NCBI GenBank assembly: GCA_016720925.1
Contig: JADKJR010000013.1
Location: 77,871-141,870, forward strand
Direction: 5' to 3'
Length of the DNA: 64,000 nt
Source: Betaproteobacteria bacterium
Lineage (GTDB): Bacteria > Pseudomonadota > Gammaproteobacteria > Burkholderiales > Usitatibacteraceae
Shown here: positions 17,691-25,870 of the stretch, piece after piece
Layout of the letters: every line of letters starts with the position of its first letter
Numbering within the stretch: the stretch's first letter is position 1
Position numbers and translations under genes: made by a program
The notes under the pieces: model-generated
What the model was told of the DNA's origin: nothing
Databases searched by the model: none
The model's input: the letters and a program-made list of their open reading frames with translations, nothing else

Positions 17691-19502
17691 CTAGAACCAG
17701 TTATCTTTCATATCCAGCGTCGTGGTATCGAGCGACTCCAGCAGATTCAGCATCGGCCGAACCTTGGGCAGTTCCCAGCGAATGAAGTATTGGCAGGCCT
17801 GCATTTTGCCGCGATAAAAATCATCGTGGCGATTCGGCGCGGCGGCCGCCGCAAGCGCCAGTTCAACCCAGATCCACGCCATGACGATATGCCCGAACGC
17901 TTCCAGATAGACGGTTGCGTTGGCGAGTGTTTTATTGATATCTCCGGCCGCGTGCAAATCCCGGGTCGCTTCAACCAGATGATCGAGCAGGCTGAAAACC
18001 TCGCCAACGAGTTCCGTGAGATCGCCATCTTCATCGGCCCGATGCAGCGTCGCCTCCATCCGCGACACCAGCAACTTCAATGCGGCGCCATCCTGCAACA
18101 CCACCTTGCGGGAAAGCAGGTCCAGCCCCTGAATACCGTGCGTGCCTTCGTGAATCGGATTGAGGCGATTGTCGCGGTAAAACTGCTCGACCGGAAAATC
18201 GCGCGTGTAGCCGTAGCCGCCGTGTACCTGAATCGCCAGGCTATTGGCTTCCACGCACCATTGCGAGGGCCAGCTCTTGGCGATCGGCGTAAGAATATCA
18301 AGCAGCAGGGTTGCGTCGCGACGCGCGATTTCACTCTCCGCGGTTTTTTCGTCATCGACCAGTTTTGCGCAATACAAATTCAGCGCCAGTGCGCCTTCCA
18401 CATAGGATTTTTGTGCTAGCAACATGCGCCGCACATCGGCGTGCTCAATGATGGGGACTTGTGGCGAAGAGGGGTCTTTCGCCTGCGGATGCCGGCCCTG
18501 CGGGCGATTGCGCGCGTAGTCGAGCGCATGCAGATAGCCGGTATAGCCGAGCATGGTTGCGCCGAGTCCCACGCCGATGCGCGCCTCGTTCATCATGTGA
18601 AACATGCAAGCGAGGCCTTTCCCGGCTTCGCCCACCAGATAGCCGACCGCACCGGCTTTCCCGGCAGGTTTCCATTTGCCCTCGCCGAAATTGAGCAGCG
18701 TGTTGACGGTACCGCGATAGCCCATTTTGTGATTGAGGCCAGCCAGCGCGACATCGTTTCGTTCACCCAGTGTGAAATCGGCATTCACCAGAAATTTTGG
18801 TACGACAAAAAGCGAAATGCCTTTGGTGCCGGGAATCAGCTTCCCGTCCGGCCCGGGCAATTTGGCCAGCACCAGGTGAATGATGTTTTCGGCGAGATCG
18901 TGTTCGCCCGCGGAGATCCACATTTTGTTGCCGCTGAGGCGGTACGCATCCGCGCCATCGGGTTCAGCGCGAGTCTTGATATCCGCCAACGACGAACCGG
19001 CCTGTGGCTCCGACAGGCACATGGTGCCGAAGTAGCGGCCCGCCAGCATCGGTTTTACGTACCTCTCAACCTGTTGTGGCGAGCCGTGCGCCAGCAACAG
19101 GTTAGCGGCGCCTATAGTGAGAAACGGATAGCCCGCGGTCGCAACGTTGGCACCCATGAACCAAGCCATGCACGCCTTTTCGACTACGGTGGGCAATTGC
19201 ATGCCGCCCAGCGGATAGTCCTGTCCCGCCGCCATCAAACCGGCAGCGGCAAACGCGTCCAAGGCGGGCTTGATCTCCGGGATCAGGTGAACATGCTTAC
19301 CATCGAAATGCGGTTCATTGAGGTCGGCCTTGCGGTTATGCGGCGCAAACAAATCCGTGGCGATCTGCTCACTGGTTTTCAGGGACGCATCGAACGTGTC
19401 ACGCGAATGGTCGGCGTAACGGGGACGAGCCGTCAACGATTCGACATCGAGCCATTCGTAGAGCAGGAACTCGATGTCGCGGGCGGAGAGGATCTTGCTC
19501 AT
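17691..19502 (-). CDS. Acyl-CoA dehydrogenase, long form with C-terminal domain
   Basis: This FAD-dependent acyl-CoA dehydrogenase catalyses the first step of fatty-acid beta-oxidation. The 603-residue length and the motifs MCLSEPQAGSSLADI, KMWISAGEHDL, HGGYGYTRDFPVEQFYRD (flavin and substrate region) and NPIHEGTHGIQGLDLL place it in the long AidB/FadE5-like subgroup with an extra C-terminal helical domain. Its ATG overlaps the stop of the upstream FadB-like gene by four bases, which argues for coupled expression. Confidence 0.92.
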   Translation of the reverse strand: MSKILSARDIEFLLYEWLDVESLTARPRYADHSRDTFDASLKTSEQIATDLFAPHNRKADLNEPHFDGKHVHLIPEIKPALDAFAAAGLMAAGQDYPLGGMQLPTVVEKACMAWFMGANVATAGYPFLTIGAANLLLAHGSPQQVERYVKPMLAGRYFGTMCLSEPQAGSSLADIKTRAEPDGADAYRLSGNKMWISAGEHDLAENIIHLVLAKLPGPDGKLIPGTKGISLFVVPKFLVNADFTLGERNDVALAGLNHKMGYRGTVNTLLNFGEGKWKPAGKAGAVGYLVGEAGKGLACMFHMMNEARIGVGLGATMLGYTGYLHALDYARNRPQGRHPQAKDPSSPQVPIIEHADVRRMLLAQKSYVEGALALNLYCAKLVDDEKTAESEIARRDATLLLDILTPIAKSWPSQWCVEANSLAIQVHGGYGYTRDFPVEQFYRDNRLNPIHEGTHGIQGLDLLSRKVVLQDGAALKLLVSRMEATLHRADEDGDLTELVGEVFSLLDHLVEATRDLHAAGDINKTLANATVYLEAFGHIVMAWIWVELALAAAAAPNRHDDFYRGKMQACQYFIRWELPKVRPMLNLLESLDTTTLDMKDNWF

Positions 19503-21604
19503 GCTGTGTTGAACGTTTTTCCTTCCGCCGCCAGTCTCCTCAGCAGAGGCGCGGGTTCCCAGAACAGCGAATCGGCATGGGGATTGCGTGCAAAGCCATT
19601 CATCACCTCGACAACTTTTTCAAGTCCGATCCGATCGGCATAATGCATCGGACCGCCGCGCCACAGTGGAAATCCATAGCCCGTGAGATAGATGACATCG
19701 ATATCCGATGCTCGCGAGGCAATACCCTCTTCGAGGATATGCGCCGCCTCGTTAACCAGCGAATAAACGAGGCGATCGACGATCTCTTGCTTGCTGATGG
19801 GACGCGCGGAAACGCCGATGACTTTTCGATGTTGCAGAAGCATCTCCGCGACAATCGGCGAGGCGTAGGCAGTACGGTCGCCAGCTTTGTAGTCGTACCA
19901 GCCGGCACCTGCCTTTTGCCCGAAGCGCCCGAGCTCGCACAGCCGATCGGCGGCTTGCGAATATTTGAGCGTGGGATGTTCGACATAGCGCCGCTTGCGG
20001 ATATACCAGCCAACATCATTGCCAGCGAGGTCGCTCATGCGAAACGGGCCCATGGCGAACCCGAATTCCTCGATCGCGCGATCGATCTCTTCCACCGACG
20101 CGCCTTCATCCAGCAGGAACATTGCCTGGCGCAAGTACTGCTCGATCATGCGATTGCCGATGAACCCGTCACAAACGCCGGAGACTACCGCGGTCTTCCT
20201 GATTTTCTTCGCGAGCTTCATGACGGTAACCAACACGTCACCGGCCGTTTCCCTGCCGCGCACCACTTCCAGCAACTTCATCACATTGGCGGGGCTGAAA
20301 AAATGCATGCCGATGACATCGCGTGGTCGCTTGGTGAATTGGGCGATACGATTCAAGTCGAGCATTGAGGTATTACTGGCGAGAATGGCGCCCGGCTTCA
20401 TGACGCGGTCGAGCTTCTCGAACACTTGTTGCTTCACGCCAATATCTTCAAATACCGCTTCGATGACGAGGTCCGCATCAACGAGATCTTCGTAATCAAG
20501 TGTCGCCTTCAAATGACTCATGCGTTGTTCGCATTGTTCCGCGGTGAGCTTACCTTTCTTTACGGTGTTCTCGTAGTTCTTCCAAACAGTCGCCACACCG
20601 CGATCCAGCGCGTCCTGTTTCATTTCCAGCAGCACAACCGGGATGCCGGCATTCAGGAAACTCATCGTGATACCACCGCCCATGGTGCCCGCGCCGATGA
20701 TCGCGACCATCTTGATCGGACGCGTCGCGGTTGTGTCCGGCACATTGGGAATTTTGGAGGCCGCACGCTCGGCAAAGAACGCGTGCCGCAAGGCGGCCGA
20801 TTCCGGCGTCGCGACCAATTCCGAAAACAGTTTGAATTCGTAAGCGAGGCCTTCGTCGATCTTATTCGTAACAGCAGCTTCGACCGCGTCGACACACTTG
20901 AGTGGCGCGGGAAAATGTTTGCTGGCCGCGGCAACCTTGGTGCGCGCCGCGGTGAAGATCTCCCCTGCATTCGCCAGCTCTATTGTCATGTCGCGCACGC
21001 GCGGCAGCTTGCTTCCCGCAGCGATTACTTCGTGCGCGAATGCCAGCGCTCCGGCGAGAAAATCACCGTCGATCAACTTGTCGAGCATTCCGGTTTGGGC
21101 AAGTAACTCCGACTTCACCGGATCGCCTGAAACAATCATGTTCAAGGCGAGTTCCATCCCGGCTCGACCATGCAATACGCGCGGCAGACGCTGCGTGCCA
21201 CCGGCGCCCGGCAAGATACCTATCTTCACTTCGGGCAGTCCGATCATGACGCCGGGTGCCGCGACACGGTAATGACAGCCGAGGGAAATCTCCGTGCCGC
21301 CGCCCATGCAAACGCCATTGATCGCGGCAATTACCGGCTTCGGACTGGCCTCGAACATGGCGATGAGGTCGTGCAGATTCGGCGATTGCATCGCCTCGGG
21401 CTTGTCGAATTCCTTGATATCGGCGCCACCGGAGAAAACTTTGCCCGCACCAGTAATGATGATTGCGTTGACGCGGGTGTCGGCGAGCGCCTTTTTCAGG
21501 CCGCCTTCGATGCCTTGGCGGGTGGCAAGGCCCATGCCGTTAATGGGTGGATGGTCGAGCGTGACTACCGCAACGGATTCATGGGTTTTGTATTGGGCTG
21601 TCAT
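19499..21604 (-). CDS. Bifunctional enoyl-CoA hydratase / 3-hydroxyacyl-CoA dehydrogenase
   Basis: The 701-residue FadB/FadJ-type enzyme catalyses steps two and three of beta-oxidation. The N-terminal crotonase domain (about 1-190) has ITGAGKVFSGGADIKEFD and GVCMGGGTEISLGCHYRVA. The NAD-binding domain follows (IGAGTMGGGITMSFLNAG, about residue 302), then the dehydrogenase active region HFFSPANVMKLLEVVRG and two C-terminal 3HCDH domains. The longer frame to 21679 is rejected because ATG 21604 opens the conserved crotonase start. No thiolase gene is present in the window. Confidence 0.93.
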   Translation of the reverse strand: MTAQYKTHESVAVVTLDHPPINGMGLATRQGIEGGLKKALADTRVNAIIITGAGKVFSGGADIKEFDKPEAMQSPNLHDLIAMFEASPKPVIAAINGVCMGGGTEISLGCHYRVAAPGVMIGLPEVKIGILPGAGGTQRLPRVLHGRAGMELALNMIVSGDPVKSELLAQTGMLDKLIDGDFLAGALAFAHEVIAAGSKLPRVRDMTIELANAGEIFTAARTKVAAASKHFPAPLKCVDAVEAAVTNKIDEGLAYEFKLFSELVATPESAALRHAFFAERAASKIPNVPDTTATRPIKMVAIIGAGTMGGGITMSFLNAGIPVVLLEMKQDALDRGVATVWKNYENTVKKGKLTAEQCEQRMSHLKATLDYEDLVDADLVIEAVFEDIGVKQQVFEKLDRVMKPGAILASNTSMLDLNRIAQFTKRPRDVIGMHFFSPANVMKLLEVVRGRETAGDVLVTVMKLAKKIRKTAVVSGVCDGFIGNRMIEQYLRQAMFLLDEGASVEEIDRAIEEFGFAMGPFRMSDLAGNDVGWYIRKRRYVEHPTLKYSQAADRLCELGRFGQKAGAGWYDYKAGDRTAYASPIVAEMLLQHRKVIGVSARPISKQEIVDRLVYSLVNEAAHILEEGIASRASDIDVIYLTGYGFPLWRGGPMHYADRIGLEKVVEVMNGFARNPHADSLFWEPAPLLRRLAAEGKTFNTA

Positions 21605-21682
21605 GGGATTTGATGTTTCTGTTTTTCGAGAAGTGTGTCGGGGATTCTGCGCGAATGCCGATGAGATTTGCCCTCGCAAATT

Positions 21683-22441
21683 TCATCTTGCTTTTTTCGG
21701 CATGCGCGAGAAGACGCGGTCATACAGCCAGTTGGGCGCGATTCGCAAAATTCGCCCGGCAATGCCCATCGTCCACGGAATCACCGTGAAGCTGGTCCGG
21801 GCATCGATTGCGCGCGCAAATCGCACTACCGCTTCGTCAACATCGATCAGGAACGGCATCTTGTATTTATTGACAGCCGTCATCGGCGTGCGGATATATC
21901 CCGGACAGATAGTGACAACCGAGACCCCACTGGCGCGTAGTTCAACGCGCAGTGATTCGCAATATTTGATCGCTGCCGCCTTCGACGCAGAATAGGCGCC
22001 GCCACCGGGGATGCCGCGAAATCCCGCCACACTGGCAATTCCGACCAGCGTCCCTGCGCCCTTGTCACGCATGGGCGCGACGAACGGATGAAATGTGTTC
22101 ACCATTCCCATTACATTTACATCGAGGATTTCCTGGAACGCCTTGAGGTCGTCCCTGATTTCGGTCAACGTACCTCGCGAGATACCGGCGTTGGCAATGA
22201 CGATGTCCGGGGCGCCATAGCGGGTCATGAAATCGTTCGCCGCCTGCGTCAGGCCGACGGCATCGCGAACGTCGAGCAAATAGATGGCGGGCGCGGGATT
22301 GAGATCGGCGGCGAGTTTCTCAAGGTGTTCTTTGCGTCTCGCCACCAGCCCCAATTGACATCCGCGAGAGGCATAGAGTCTCGCGAGGGATTCACCGATG
22401 CCCGAGGAGGCGCCGGTGATGAAAACGGTCGGTGCTGTCAT
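21683..22441 (-). CDS. Short-chain dehydrogenase/reductase
   Basis: The 252-residue classical SDR has the cofactor motif TGASSGIG (10-17), NAG (about 88) and the catalytic YSASK tetrad. The C-terminal part is extended and basic (VFSRMPKKAR). It is the first gene of the minus-strand run leading into the beta-oxidation genes (78-base gap), though this SDR is also commonly placed beside dsbA in betaproteobacteria. The substrate is unknown. Confidence 0.9.
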   Translation of the reverse strand: MTAPTVFITGASSGIGESLARLYASRGCQLGLVARRKEHLEKLAADLNPAPAIYLLDVRDAVGLTQAANDFMTRYGAPDIVIANAGISRGTLTEIRDDLKAFQEILDVNVMGMVNTFHPFVAPMRDKGAGTLVGIASVAGFRGIPGGGAYSASKAAAIKYCESLRVELRASGVSVVTICPGYIRTPMTAVNKYKMPFLIDVDEAVVRFARAIDARTSFTVIPWTMGIAGRILRIAPNWLYDRVFSRMPKKAR

Positions 22442-22507
22442 CAGGCTATTTTACGCGGGTCCGCGCGACGCACGATGTCGCGCAATGCTTTCGCAGGATC
22501 GGAAATG

Positions 22508-22540
22508 AAAAACGCGGGCCGGAATGCTCCGGTACCCGCG
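22508..22540 (-). terminator. Intrinsic terminator of dsbA
   Basis: On the minus strand a GC-rich stem (CGCGGG-TA-CCGG / CCGG-C-CCGCG) is followed by GTTTTTC. It lies 24 bases after the dsbA stop and before the SDR start. Confidence 0.75.
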
Positions 22541-22563
22541 CTTCTTGTTTTGCCGTGATCCTG

Positions 22564-23247
22564 TTATTTCTTTTTTGCAGGTGCGGTTGGTGCCGTGGGA
22601 GCGGTCACTGCGGCGACTGGCTTGCTGGCAGCACGCGCATTCGCAAGCAGCTGATCAACATTCGCAAACAATTGCTCGGATCCTCCCTCCAACAGGAAGC
22701 GGCCATTGACCGCGACGGCAGGCGTGGATTGGACCTTGTAATCACTGCTCATCCTGCGCGCACGATTGATTTTGTTTTGCACTGAGAAGGAGCGTTGCAT
22801 TTCTTCATATTTCTTGGTGTCGACACCCTGTTTTTCCAGCCACTTGTTGAGTGTTGCAGGATTGCCAAGCATCACATTTTCGAGGTTTGCTGCATCAAAA
22901 AGCTTTTGATGCAGTTTTTCCTGCAGGCCCATGGCTTCCAGTGTGTAGAAGATCGGCGCGCTGTCGATACCGCGAACCGCAAATGCCGCAGGAACACGTT
23001 TTACCTTCACGTCGGCGGGCTGTTTGGCCATCCATTCGGCCAGCCGCGGCTCGAGGTTTGCACAGTGTATGCAGCCATAGGCGAAGAATTCCAGCACCTC
23101 AAGCTTGCCGTCGTTTTCGACCGGCTGCGGCGGGTTCAGAGGAATCACATCACGCGGACCGCCCTGAGCGAGCGCATTGCCAATGGCAAATGCAGCGACA
23201 AGCGCAATGCTGGCGCGCTGAATCCAGATTTTAAAAGTCATATTCAT
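22564..23247 (-). CDS. dsbA: Thiol:disulfide interchange protein DsbA
   Basis: This periplasmic oxidase introduces disulfides into exported proteins. The 227 residues start with a signal peptide (1-27, ending ALA) followed by a thioredoxin fold with an inserted helical domain. The active site reads FFAYGCIHCANLEP (Cys59-Cys62), i.e. C-I-H-C instead of the usual C-P-H-C. The cis-proline loop STPAVAVNG is intact. The C-terminus is an Ala/Pro/Thr tail ending in lysines. It is downstream of the SPOR-domain gene (24-base gap) in the argS-SPOR-dsbA order typical of betaproteobacteria. Confidence 0.92.
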   Translation of the reverse strand: MNMTFKIWIQRASIALVAAFAIGNALAQGGPRDVIPLNPPQPVENDGKLEVLEFFAYGCIHCANLEPRLAEWMAKQPADVKVKRVPAAFAVRGIDSAPIFYTLEAMGLQEKLHQKLFDAANLENVMLGNPATLNKWLEKQGVDTKKYEEMQRSFSVQNKINRARRMSSDYKVQSTPAVAVNGRFLLEGGSEQLFANVDQLLANARAASKPVAAVTAPTAPTAPAKKK

Positions 23248-23271
23248 CCTGTTGAGCTTAATGGCAGGGGG

Positions 23272-23958
23272 TTAGTCGGAACTTTTTACAACGGCGGCGG
23301 CAATACTGCCTTGAGACAGCGTTGCCTTGATTCTGTTCACTTCGTCCATGCTTTTGAAGGGGCCGAGTCGCACTCGATATAACGTTCCCTTGTCGGGCAA
23401 GTTGACAGGCCGGACAATCGCCTCAAATCCGGCGAATGCAACCTTGGCTTTCATGTTATCGGCGTCGGTCTGGCTCTGAAAGGCGCCCGCTTGCAGGTAG
23501 AAAATTTCGCCGCTGGCGGGTTTCACATCCGGCTTGGCGTCGGGTTTCGAGACCGGTTTCTGCTCCGGCGCGGTGCGCGCCGCCGGTTCAACGAATTTGG
23601 GCGCGCTTGCCGCCTCAACTTTGGGACCCGTCTTGCCACCCTTGTCGCTTTTGTCACCAGGTAATATTTGATAAAACTCGAAGCGCGGCTTTTCCGCTTC
23701 GCCCTTGAAAACGGGGGGCGGGGAAGTGTCTGGCGCGGCCAATGTTCTGGATGGAATTGTCGGCAGCGCTTCGATCGGCCGCGATTTCTCAATAAATGGA
23801 TTGTTGGCGCGATTCAACCAGATCGCGAGTCCCAGCGCCAAGCCGATACCGAGCAGCAAACCGATGATGATGCCGATAAACATCGGATTCATCCCACGCT
23901 TCTTGCCGCCGTCACCACCGTCGGTCCGCGATCCCGCAGGTTTGTAATCCCTGGCCAT
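23272..23958 (-). CDS. SPOR-domain protein, FtsN-like
   Basis: The 228-residue bitopic membrane protein has a short cytoplasmic basic N-terminus, a membrane segment at about 27-48, a Pro/Lys/Ala-rich periplasmic linker and a C-terminal SPOR domain (about 150-226; FYLQAGAFQSQTDADNMKAK to YRVRLGPFKSMDEVNRIK) that binds denuded peptidoglycan at the septum. The layout resembles FtsN. It sits 3 bases after argS, so the two are surely co-transcribed. Confidence 0.9.
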   Translation of the reverse strand: MARDYKPAGSRTDGGDGGKKRGMNPMFIGIIIGLLLGIGLALGLAIWLNRANNPFIEKSRPIEALPTIPSRTLAAPDTSPPPVFKGEAEKPRFEFYQILPGDKSDKGGKTGPKVEAASAPKFVEPAARTAPEQKPVSKPDAKPDVKPASGEIFYLQAGAFQSQTDADNMKAKVAFAGFEAIVRPVNLPDKGTLYRVRLGPFKSMDEVNRIKATLSQGSIAAAVVKSSD

Positions 23959-23961
23959 GAT

Positions 23962-25632
23962 TTACATTTTCTCCGGCGCGGATACACCCAGCACCGCAAG
24001 CCCGTTCCTCAGAACATGCCGCGTCGAGACGATCAATGCCAGTCTTGCCAGTTTCAATTTTTCATCCTCAACCAGAAACTTTTCAGCATTGTAGTAGCTG
24101 TGCAACTTGGCGGCGAGTTCGGCCAGATAGACGCAGACCAGGTGCGGCGAAAGTTCACGCGCGGCGGTGGCAAGCAACTCCGGAAAATCAGCCAGCGCGC
24201 GCAACAGGTCGGACTCGTATTTGCTGGTCAGCGGCGATAGATCCGCTCCCGTCAATGTCTCGGTATTTCCGCCCCACTGGCCCAGTACGCTGCAAATGCG
24301 CGCATGGGCATATTGCACGTAGTAGACCGGGTTTTCTTCCGAGCGGCTCTTGGCGAGGTCGATATCAAACGTGAGCTGCGAATCGGACTTGCGCATCACG
24401 AAAAAGTAACGCGTGGCGTCCCGGCCAACTTCGTCGATCAGATCGCTCAGTGTCACATAGCTGCCGGCGCGCTTCGAGATTTTTACCTCTTCGGCGCCGC
24501 GCATCACCGTGATCATCTGGTGCAACACGTAGTCCGGATAGCCTTTCGGCACGCCCATTTCCATCGCCTGCAGGCCCGCGCGCACGCGCGCAAGGGAGCC
24601 GTGGTGGTCGGCGCCCAGCTCGGTAATGGCGCGCGTGAAACCGCGTTCCCACTTGGTCACGTGGTACGCAACGTCCGGCACAAAGTAGGTGTAGGTGCCG
24701 TCGGATTTCCGCATGACGCGATCTTTATCGTCACCATAGTCGGTGCTTTTGAGCCAGAGCGCGCCATCCTTTTCGTACGTGTGGCCCATCTTCACCAGAT
24801 GATCGACCGTTTTTTCGACGAGACCATCGGTATAGAGCGATGACTCGAGAAAGTACATATCGAACTGCACGTCGAAGGCCTTGAGATCGAGGTCTTGCTC
24901 GTGACGTAATGCGGCCACGGCAAACTTGCGGACGGCATCAATGTCTTCGCCTTTGGTGTCGCGGGGATTCTCCTGCGCGTAGCGCTCGGCGATTTCCACG
25001 ATGTATTGACCGCGATATCCATCCTCCGGAAACGCCGCATCAAGGCCTGTTTTCTCACGCAGGCGCGCCTGCACGGACAAACCCAGATTGTTGATTTGTG
25101 CGCCCGCGTCGTTGTAGTAAAACTCGCGGCTGACGCTCCAGCCCTGCGCTTCCAGCAGACGCGCCAGCGTATCACCGGTCGCCGCGCCGCGGCCATGGCC
25201 AACATGCAGCGGACCCGTGGGATTGGCTGAAACAAATTCAACCATTACCTTGCGCCCGCCGCCCGTCGTACTTTTACCGAAGTCATTAGGGTTGGCCAAA
25301 ATCGCGGCGACCACTCGTGTTTCTGCAGCCGAGGCAAGCCGGATATTGATGAATCCGGGACCGGCAATTTCGGGCTGGCCTGCCAGCAATTCGGACGCGG
25401 GAAGTGCTGCAACGATTGCGACGGCGATATCGCGTGGCTTGACGCCAAGTTTCTTGGCGAGCTGCAATGCGCTGTTTACCGCGAAATGCCCGTGGTCGGG
25501 ATTTTTCGGTTTTTCCACTTCAATGACGAACGGAACGGCATCATCGCGTAGTTCGGGATAGGCGACAAACAGGGCTTGCTGAAATAGCGCGGCAATGGCG
25601 CTCTTGTTGTCGATGAACGTGGCGGATGGCAT
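23962..25632 (-). CDS. argS: Arginyl-tRNA synthetase
   Basis: This class I aminoacyl-tRNA synthetase charges tRNA-Arg. The 556 residues contain the N-terminal Add1 domain, the HIGH-like signature PTGPLHVGHGRG (about 118-129), the KMSKS-like KISKRAG and a C-terminal DALR anticodon-binding domain. The length is normal. A -10-like TATAAT at 25664-25659 gives a leader of about 20 bases. It heads the argS-SPOR-dsbA transcription unit. Confidence 0.97.
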   Translation of the reverse strand: MPSATFIDNKSAIAALFQQALFVAYPELRDDAVPFVIEVEKPKNPDHGHFAVNSALQLAKKLGVKPRDIAVAIVAALPASELLAGQPEIAGPGFINIRLASAAETRVVAAILANPNDFGKSTTGGGRKVMVEFVSANPTGPLHVGHGRGAATGDTLARLLEAQGWSVSREFYYNDAGAQINNLGLSVQARLREKTGLDAAFPEDGYRGQYIVEIAERYAQENPRDTKGEDIDAVRKFAVAALRHEQDLDLKAFDVQFDMYFLESSLYTDGLVEKTVDHLVKMGHTYEKDGALWLKSTDYGDDKDRVMRKSDGTYTYFVPDVAYHVTKWERGFTRAITELGADHHGSLARVRAGLQAMEMGVPKGYPDYVLHQMITVMRGAEEVKISKRAGSYVTLSDLIDEVGRDATRYFFVMRKSDSQLTFDIDLAKSRSEENPVYYVQYAHARICSVLGQWGGNTETLTGADLSPLTSKYESDLLRALADFPELLATAARELSPHLVCVYLAELAAKLHSYYNAEKFLVEDEKLKLARLALIVSTRHVLRNGLAVLGVSAPEKM

Positions 25633-25658
25633 GCAGAATACTCAAAAGTAAGTCGGAA

Positions 25659-25664
25659 ATTATA
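25659..25664 (-). promoter_or_regulatory. Likely -10 box for argS
   Basis: A consensus TATAAT on the minus strand is 27 bases before the argS ATG. The -35 region is weak (TCGCTT about 17 bases upstream). Confidence 0.5.
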
Positions 25665-25733
25665 GCTGGAAGGGACGGTGAAAGCGACTAAATCCCGCGA
25701 AATCCACCCGGCGATAGCCCGCATAAATCACGA

Positions 25734-25800
25734 AAACACTAGCATTGGCGGGGCGTTATAGCCATTTATGCTCGAAGAAGCCCGTCAATACTGGAGTTTT
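25734..25800. repeat. Interspersed palindromic element, copy B
   Basis: Arms AAACACTAGCATTGGCGGG (25734-25752) and CCCGTCAATACTGGAGTTTT (25781-25800) pair at about 16 of 20 positions. The loop contains TTATAGCCATTTATGCTCGAA, akin to the loops of copies D and E. T-rich GTTGTTG follows. It lies between the argS promoter and the priA end. Confidence 0.8.
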
Positions 25801-25870
25801 GTTGTTGCCAATAGCTTCGTATCAATATGTTGCCAAGGTTCGCGAGCGGCTCATCCGGTTACGCCAACGT

